Below are positions 6,110-8,716 of a stretch of 8,716 bases of DNA, piece after piece. The notes under the pieces were generated by a model, which was not told where the DNA came from, made no database searches, and saw only the letters and a program-made list of their open reading frames with translations. This DNA is from Clostridiales bacterium (GTDB lineage: Bacteria > Bacillota > Clostridia > Oscillospirales > Butyricicoccaceae). The stretch spans positions 1-8,716 of the forward strand of contig JAHZHY010000310.1 of NCBI GenBank assembly GCA_019420045.1, written 5' to 3'. Position 1 is the stretch's first letter; every line of letters starts with the position of its first letter. The translations under genes and the position numbers were made by a program.

Positions 6110-7141
6110 ATGATGGCCGGACAGAAGAACGATTCGATTTTGGGGCGTATATTCAAAAGGTATTTTGTGGATGCCATGGGTTCCATGGCTTTGGGACTTT
6201 TTTCCTCCCTGATCATCGGACTGATCATTTCCCAGCTGGCCCAGTTTTCCCCTCTTTCCTTTTTGGCTCCAGTGACCGAAGTGATGGGGGCCAAATCCCC
6301 GGTGATCGGCGCCGCCATCGGCGTAGCCATTGCCTATGGGCTGAAGGCCGATCCGCTGGTGATCTTTTCGGCGGCTTCCTGCGGTGCCATCGGCTATGCG
6401 GCCGGAGGTGGAAATGGCGGACCGGTGGGCGCATTCATCGCTGCCGTGGTGGGCGCCGAGCTGGGACAGCTTCTGTCCAAGAAAACGCCGGTGGATATCA
6501 TTATCACCCCCTTTGTCACCATTGTCACCGGTGGCCTGGCCGGCGGTTTTGTGGGACCCTATGTGCAGAGTTTTATGTATTGGCTGGGTGATCTGGTGAA
6601 CGAAGCCACCACCTTGCAGCCGCTGCCCATGGGAATTATCGTGGGAATCGTGGTGGGAATGGTGCTCACCCTGCCCATCAGTTCGGCGGCCTTGTGCATC
6701 ATGATGAATCTCAGCGGTCTGGCGGCCGGTGCAGCCGCTGCGGGATGCTGCGCCCAGATGATTGGCTTCGCCATCATTTCTCTGCGGGAAAACGGTGTGG
6801 GCGGCCTTCTGAGCCAGGGGCTGGGCACTTCTATGCTCCAGGTGCCCAATATCATGCGCCACCCTCAGATCTGGATTGCTCCCACGGTGGCCAGCGGCCT
6901 GTGCGGCGCCGTCAGCGCCGCCTTGTTGGGCATGACCAACAACGCCTCCGGCGCCGGCATGGGTACCAGCGGCCTGGTGGGGCAATTCGGCGCGTTGGCC
7001 GTGATGGGTTACTCCACAAAAACTTTTTTGCTCATTGCGCTGGTCCATTTTGTCCTTCCCGCCATTGCGGCTTTGCTGATGGACCGGCTGCTGCGCCGGA
7101 TCGGCTGGGTCAAAGAAGGCTATATGAAACTCGACATCTGA
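6110..7141 (+). CDS. PTS IIC-like membrane protein (PfoR/COG3641 type)
   Basis: This is a 343-residue polytopic membrane protein. It has a short polar N-terminus (MMAGQKNDSILGRIFKRYFVDAMG) and about nine to ten hydrophobic segments, roughly at 22-42, 62-78, 104-121, 130-150, 172-197, 200-225, 255-275, 287-300 and 305-325. The Gly-rich stretches (YAAGGGNGGPVGAF near 96-109 and GAGMGTSGLVGQFGALAVMG near 281-300) and overall size fit the PTS_EIIC_2 / COG3641 family (PF13303), known from the putative toxin regulator PfoR of Clostridium perfringens. Members look like the membrane channel of a sugar phosphotransferase system but usually lack linked IIA/IIB parts, as here; substrate and function are unknown. 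The ATG at 6110 follows GAAAGGCGG; the adjacent ATG at 6113 is equally possible. In-frame codons extend further upstream, but the next ATG overlaps the promoter -10 and lacks a ribosome site. No terminator separates it from the downstream DegV gene. Confidence 0.88.
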   Translation: MMAGQKNDSILGRIFKRYFVDAMGSMALGLFSSLIIGLIISQLAQFSPLSFLAPVTEVMGAKSPVIGAAIGVAIAYGLKADPLVIFSAASCGAIGYAAGGGNGGPVGAFIAAVVGAELGQLLSKKTPVDIIITPFVTIVTGGLAGGFVGPYVQSFMYWLGDLVNEATTLQPLPMGIIVGIVVGMVLTLPISSAALCIMMNLSGLAAGAAAAGCCAQMIGFAIISLRENGVGGLLSQGLGTSMLQVPNIMRHPQIWIAPTVASGLCGAVSAALLGMTNNASGAGMGTSGLVGQFGALAVMGYSTKTFLLIALVHFVLPAIAALLMDRLLRRIGWVKEGYMKLDI

Positions 7142-7159
7142 GGCTCTGTGTGGTAAAAT
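7131..7159 (+). promoter_or_regulatory. Probable promoter of the degV-phosphatase pair
   Basis: TCGACA (7131-7136) and TAAAAT (7154-7159) are exactly 17 bases apart. Each has one mismatch to consensus, and the -10 is preceded by TGG (extended form). The -35 hexamer lies within the last codons of the PTS IIC-like gene. The predicted start is near 7166, leaving a leader of about 75 bases. This suggests independent transcription, on top of any read-through. Confidence 0.6.
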
Positions 7160-7192
7160 AAAAAAGTATTTGATCTAAAAGAAACATCCCCA

Positions 7193-7221
7193 CGCCGGTG
7201 AAACACTGGAATAAACCGGCG
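7193..7221 (+). other. Leader hairpin upstream of the DegV gene
   Basis: CGCCGGT (7193-7199) and ACCGGCG (7215-7221) form a 7-bp GC-rich stem around a 15-base loop in the predicted 5' leader. There is no T-tract after it, so it is not a terminator. It ends just before the Shine-Dalgarno-like AGAGGAGAG. It may stabilise the transcript 5' end or mark a processing site; no known riboswitch is recognisable. Confidence 0.35.
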
Positions 7222-7241
7222 GGAAAGAGGAGAGAGAACAA

Positions 7242-8120
7242 ATGGAACTGACTTATAAGATTTTTACCGATACCACCACCGACTTGACACCGGAGTGGAT
7301 GACAGAAAACAATGTGGGCTGGCTGGAGCACGGCATCGTCATCGATGGCAAGGAAATCAAAGACGATTTCGGCAAAACGGTGCCTCACAAGGACTTTTAC
7401 CAGCGGCTGCGGAGTGGACTGATGCCCACCACCACTCAGGTGGATATTCCCACTTTTACCAATGCCTATGAGCAGGCTCTTCAGCAAGGGCTGGATGTGA
7501 TTTATATCGGCTTTTCTTCCAAACTCAGCGGCACATTTAATACATCCCTCATGGTGGGACAGGAGTTGATGGAGAAATACCCCGGCCGTCGGGTGATTTC
7601 CTTTGATACGGCGGCCGCCGGCATCGGCCAGGGCATGATCGTCATGGAAGCGGCTCGCTTGCAGCAGCAGGGTATGAGCCTGGATGAGCTGGTGGATGAA
7701 GCGCTGCCCCGGCTGAAAAAGACTATCTGTCATTTCTTCACCGTGGACGACCTGAACCATCTGTATCGGGGCGGCCGGCTGTCCCGTTCCAGCGCGTTCT
7801 TGGGTACACTCATGGGCATCAAACCGGTGATGTATGTGAGTGATGAGGGAAAGCTGGAGCCGCTGAGCAAGGTGCGGGGCCGCCGTCAGGCCATCGCCGA
7901 GCTGGCCCGGCTGGCCAAAGAGCATGTGGTCAATCCCCAGGAGCAGACCATTTATATCTGCCATGCCGATTGCCGGGAGGATGCCGATGAGCTGGCCCGG
8001 CTGGTGAAGGAGCAGATGAATCCCAAAGGGGTGGATATCCGCTTTTTGACCCCCATTATCGGCAACCATTCCGGACCGGGGACTCTGGCTGTCTTTGGCT
8101 TTGGCAACTCCCGCCTGTAA
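7242..8120 (+). CDS. DegV family fatty-acid-binding protein
   Basis: DegV/FakB-type proteins bind a fatty acid and, in the characterised cases, present it to the kinase FakA to make acyl-phosphate for phospholipid synthesis. The 292-residue length is typical. Visible family motifs are the N-terminal FTDTTTDL (8-15, usually TDSxxDL), TTTQVD (63-68, at the place of the usual TSQPS), FSSKLSGTF (91-99), the loop LNHLYRGGRLSRSS (171-184) leading to GIKPVM (192-197), and the C-terminal GNHSGPG (274-280) followed by the final strand LAVFGFG. The ATG is preceded by AGAGGAGAGAG at a good distance. The histidine phosphatase gene follows after 23 bases with no terminator, so the two are probably co-transcribed. 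No fakA-like gene is in the window, so which kinase it serves, if any, cannot be told. Confidence 0.95.
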   Translation: MELTYKIFTDTTTDLTPEWMTENNVGWLEHGIVIDGKEIKDDFGKTVPHKDFYQRLRSGLMPTTTQVDIPTFTNAYEQALQQGLDVIYIGFSSKLSGTFNTSLMVGQELMEKYPGRRVISFDTAAAGIGQGMIVMEAARLQQQGMSLDELVDEALPRLKKTICHFFTVDDLNHLYRGGRLSRSSAFLGTLMGIKPVMYVSDEGKLEPLSKVRGRRQAIAELARLAKEHVVNPQEQTIYICHADCREDADELARLVKEQMNPKGVDIRFLTPIIGNHSGPGTLAVFGFGNSRL

Positions 8121-8143
8121 GGTGTAGGGTGGATTGTTGATCT

Positions 8144-8716
8144 ATGACGACTTTGTATTTGATTCGCCACGGCACCACCAACAGCAATTTGGCCGGTGTG
8201 TTCCAGGGCAGTATGGATGTGCCTCTCAATGAAAGAGGGCTTTCTCAGGCTGCTCTTTTGGCCCGGCGCTTTGAAAAGGTGCATCTGGACAAAATTTATG
8301 TCTCTGCTTTGCAGCGGGCCCGGCAGACCGGTGAGGCTCTGGCCAAGGGTCGGGGACTGGAAGTCCAGGTCATGCCCCTTCTCAATGAAATCGATTTGGG
8401 GGAGATGGAGGGCCATACCGGGCAGGAGTGCCGGCAGCTGTTTCCCCAGGCGGTGCAGGATTTGGAAGAGAATACCGCCCGGTTCCAGGCTCCCGGCGGG
8501 GAGAGCAGCCGCCAGGTCTATGACCGAATCACTTCGGCCATAAAGCAGATCGTAGAGGATAATCCCCAGGGCACTGTAGCCGTGGTTTCTCATGGCTTTA
8601 CCATTCAGGTGTATTTGGCTGCCTTGTCCGGCCAGCCCTACGAGGAAATAAAGATGCGTTCTTTTATTGTGGGGAATACCGCCGTGAGCAAATTTGTGTT
8701 TGCATCCGGGCAGCTG
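8144..8716 (+). CDS. Histidine phosphatase superfamily protein (3' truncated by window end)
   Basis: The frame is open from ATG 8144 to the window edge, giving 191 residues without the natural stop. It is a branch-1 histidine phosphatase (phosphoglycerate mutase-like, PF00300). LYLIRHGTT gives the RHG motif with the phospho-accepting H9. QGSMDVPLNERG (21-32) is the usual second motif. SALQRARQT (54-62) supplies the phosphate-binding Arg, NEIDLGEMEG (81-90) the acid residue E82, and VVSHG (148-151) the second catalytic His, H150. All active-site residues are present and the missing part is probably only a short tail. The family covers phosphoglycerate mutase, α-ribazole phosphatase (CobC) and broad-specificity phosphatases, and the sequence alone does not choose between them. 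An in-frame TGA at 8138-8140 fixes ATG 8144 as the first usable start. The Shine-Dalgarno region (AGGGTGG at 8126-8132) is weak and distant, which suggests translational coupling to degV. Confidence 0.93.
   Translation, partial: MTTLYLIRHGTTNSNLAGVFQGSMDVPLNERGLSQAALLARRFEKVHLDKIYVSALQRARQTGEALAKGRGLEVQVMPLLNEIDLGEMEGHTGQECRQLFPQAVQDLEENTARFQAPGGESSRQVYDRITSAIKQIVEDNPQGTVAVVSHGFTIQVYLAALSGQPYEEIKMRSFIVGNTAVSKFVFASGQL

Noticed and set aside
5996..7048. A 350-codon open frame on the - strand opposite the PTS IIC-like gene
   Set aside because: The translation is a His/Gln/Gly-rich polar sequence typical of the reverse strand of a GC-rich membrane protein gene. It has no promoter or ribosome site of its own.
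7110..8069. A 319-codon open frame on the - strand opposite the DegV gene
   Set aside because: It is antisense to a gene with all DegV motifs; no ribosome site or recognisable fold.

Overview
The window looks like ordinary chromosomal DNA of a fairly GC-rich Firmicute. A Clostridia member related to the gut Oscillospiraceae is likely. The signs are a clostridial-style feoA-feoB-(small Cys-rich protein) operon, a secreted S-layer-homology (SLH) protein, a PfoR/COG3641-type PTS IIC-like membrane protein, a DegV protein, and good purine-rich Shine-Dalgarno sites. This placement is inferred from gene content and style, not from any marker gene.

Layout from left to right. (1) Bases 1-141 hold the C-terminal end of a + strand membrane protein. 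It converges on the iron operon at a perfect 22-bp hairpin (145-192) that can terminate transcription from both sides. (2) Bases 187-2712, - strand, are a three-gene ferrous iron uptake operon read feoA, feoB, then a 50-residue FeoB-associated Cys-rich membrane peptide. feoA and feoB overlap by ATGA, and the small gene starts 4 bases after the feoB stop. A sigma-A-type promoter (2785-2813) with an overlapping DtxR-like dyad drives it. (3) Bases 2924-5905, - strand, are one large secreted protein: signal peptide, phosphodiester glycosidase (NAGPA) domain, Ig-like and carbohydrate-binding-like modules, and three SLH repeats. It has its own terminator (2875-2907). (4) A 204-bp divergent promoter region precedes a + strand PTS IIC-like membrane protein (6110-7141). 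(5) A + strand pair follows: a DegV-family fatty-acid-binding protein (7242-8120) and a histidine phosphatase that runs off the window (8144-8716).

How the genes work together: the three feo products form one Fe2+ import machine, with FeoB as the G-protein-coupled channel, FeoA as its cytosolic partner, and the small protein as a membrane-anchored Cys-rich accessory. The SLH protein probably acts on or is anchored to the cell wall. The PTS IIC-like protein, DegV and phosphatase are probably unrelated housekeeping or regulatory genes. The most notable observation is that the FeoA C-terminal tail and the small Cys-rich protein carry the same GC-x2-C-x4-K-C signature, and the FeoA tail adds a His-rich run. 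I found no clear sign of a wholly new system. There are no phage, transposon, CRISPR, tRNA or rRNA features, and no gene-free stretch longer than about 210 bases.
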